Positions 6,843 to 7,750 of a stretch of 7,750 nt of DNA are shown here, one piece after another. This DNA is from Planctomycetota bacterium (GTDB lineage: Bacteria > Planctomycetota > Phycisphaerae > UBA1845 > CAIVHJ01): positions 1 to 7,750 of the forward strand of contig JACZTW010000192.1 of assembly GCA_022573485.1 (NCBI GenBank), read 5' to 3'. Under the pieces are notes generated by a model, which saw only the letters and a program-made list of their open reading frames with translations, had not been told where the DNA came from and did not search any database. How positions within the stretch are numbered: the first letter of the stretch is position 1; each line of letters opens with the position of its first letter. The position numbers and the translations under genes were made by a program.

Positions 6843-6891
6843 TTTTCCATCCTCTGGCTGATCGCTGAAAGCTGAGGGCTGACGGCTTCCT
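6822..6891. repeat. Compound heptanucleotide repeat (TTTTCCA then GCTGANN units) at a gene junction
   Basis: This is a continuous 7-bp phase: TTTTCCA, TTTTCCA, TTTTCAA, TTTTCCA (6822-6849), TCCTCTG, then GCTGATC, GCTGAAA, GCTGAGG, GCTGACG (6857-6884) and the decayed unit GCTTCCT. The segment 6815-6821 (TGTTCAG) may be one more decayed unit. On the minus strand it encodes the last residues of the NHL protein (AVSPQLSAISQRMEN) and the first of the multiheme cytochrome (MKMENGKLN). It contains the TGA stop, the overlapping TTG start and ATG 6836. Confidence 0.9.
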
Positions 6892-7750
6892 TCAAGTATT
6901 GGAACACTTGTACTCTTCGATTGGCGGCGTCGGCGACCCAGACTCGATCGTGGGCATCGACGGTTAGTCCCGCTGGCAGGGCGAATTGCCCCGGTGCGTT
7001 GCCCTCGCGCCCGACGGCCAGTAAGAGTCGGCCCTGGTCGTCGAAGATTTGGAAGTTCTCAAACTGTGCATCGACGACGTACAAATGTCCCTGGCTGTCG
7101 AAAGCGACGCCTTTGGGTAGTGCAAAATCGCCGGCGGCGTCTCCCTTTTGGCCGAGAACACGCTGGCACTTCCCATCCAGGTCGAGTATCTGCACGCGGA
7201 AGTTGCCCGTGTCCGCGACCGCGAGTCTCGCGGCACCATCGAACGCGATGTGGGTCGGGTAATTGAACTCGCCGGGCTGCGTGCCGCGCCCGCCGATGGT
7301 GCGGACGGATCGGCCGGCGCGATCGAAAACCACGATGGCGTGGGCGCCGCCATCGACGACGTAGAACTCCTGCCGTTGTGGAACATAGGTGATGCCGACA
7401 GGCCGAAGCAACTCACTCTCGCCGAAGCGCCGAACTACCCGGCCGGTTCGATCCAACTGGATGATTTGATGCAGCTGCGCGTCACTGACGAACAATTGAT
7501 CGTCCGCCCACACCACGCCGACGGGCGCTGCGAAGCGCTGCTGCTCGGTGCCGTAAGACACCACATGCGTGCGCTCTTGCAAATCAATGATGTGCACAGC
7601 GCCGCCGGAACTGTCCGCAACGGCCAGCAAATCAGCCGGATGGTATGCGACGGCATGGGGCCCGCTGAATCGAATCGGCGGCCGGGGGCCTCGAAAGGCC
7701 GCTCCCCAAGCCTCCGCTCCGGAACGCCCGGATTTCACATCCGTGCTGTC
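6839..7750 (-). CDS. NHL-repeat six-bladed beta-propeller protein, 5' end cut by window edge
   Basis: The frame is open to the right edge (303 codons plus stop). GTG 7738 is the first possible start inside the window, but the true start probably lies outside, because the visible protein begins at a point matching residue about 109 of the related NHL lipoprotein (AWGAAFRG against SWVSLFRG) and no signal peptide is seen. Numbered from GTG 7738, six blades are visible with strands beginning near residues 26, 70, 112, 159, 206 and 253. Each has a P-x-[GH]-[IVL] entry, a [VLY]-[AFVW]-V-[ASV]-D strand and a V-x-[IV]-[FL]-D strand. No catalytic residues are recognisable; the family is mostly binding or scaffolding. 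As first visible gene of the operon it probably makes an exported partner of the cytochromes. The C-terminal tail after YLKE (281-284) is encoded by GCTGANN and TTTTCCA heptads and lies beyond the last blade, so it is likely an added tail. Confidence 0.82.
   Translation of the reverse strand, partial: DSTDVKSGRSGAEAWGAAFRGPRPPIRFSGPHAVAYHPADLLAVADSSGGAVHIIDLQERTHVVSYGTEQQRFAAPVGVVWADDQLFVSDAQLHQIIQLDRTGRVVRRFGESELLRPVGITYVPQRQEFYVVDGGAHAIVVFDRAGRSVRTIGGRGTQPGEFNYPTHIAFDGAARLAVADTGNFRVQILDLDGKCQRVLGQKGDAAGDFALPKGVAFDSQGHLYVVDAQFENFQIFDDQGRLLLAVGREGNAPGQFALPAGLTVDAHDRVWVADAANRRVQVFQYLKEAVSPQLSAISQRMEN
6851..6855 (-). promoter_or_regulatory. Ribosome binding site AGAGG for the multiheme cytochrome start at 6842
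   Basis: AGAGG on the minus strand sits 8 nt before TTG 6842 and inside the heptad tract (in the irregular unit TCCTCTG). It supports the TTG start that overlaps the NHL stop codon. For ATG 6836 the spacing would be 14 nt, which is too long, although GGA triplets in the TGGAAAA units could serve instead. Confidence 0.4.

Overview
The window is a single run of minus-strand genes, read from high to low coordinates, from a GC-rich bacterium. The cytochrome content and lipoprotein or Sec-type signal peptides indicate an outer-membrane-bearing anaerobe or facultative respirer. The ResB/CcsA (system II) maturation pair, the large periplasmic head on CcsA and the abundance of heptanucleotide repeats would fit Planctomycetota or a similar environmental phylum, but the sequence does not fix the phylum.

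Layout in transcription order: (1) the 3' part of an NHL-type six-bladed beta-propeller gene (7750-6839, cut by the window edge); (2) a multiheme cytochrome c with eleven CXXCH motifs and one CX3CH motif (6842-5028); (3) a tetraheme cytochrome c (5022-4225), which is a stand-alone relative of the N-terminal tetraheme part of the first cytochrome; (4) a second NHL propeller, predicted to be a lipoprotein (4220-3018); (5) a ResB-type cytochrome c synthetase subunit (2954-552); (6) the beginning of a CcsA/ResC-type heme handling subunit (546 to the left edge). Junctions are very tight: a 4-nt overlap, then gaps of 5, 4, 63 and 5 nt. No terminator is visible between genes, so this is most simply one operon. 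Nothing convincing is coded on the plus strand.

The genes make a coherent unit. Two exported multiheme cytochromes carry electrons, two exported propellers probably act as scaffolds or partners for them, and ResB plus CcsA attach the hemes outside the cytoplasmic membrane. Extracellular or cross-envelope electron transfer is a reasonable reading, but no porin, substrate enzyme or quinone oxidase is inside the window to prove it.

The most unusual part is the DNA at gene starts. Three places carry 7-bp tandem repeats (units AAAAGAG, TTTTCCA and GCTGANN), and one carries a long imperfect palindrome. The repeats encode the hydrophobic core of two signal peptides, contain the stop and start codons of one junction and the start codon of another gene, and in one case form a 31-bp perfect inverted repeat. 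Because 7 is not a multiple of 3, gain or loss of a unit would shift the reading frame, so these could be contingency (phase-variation) sites for the whole cytochrome cluster.
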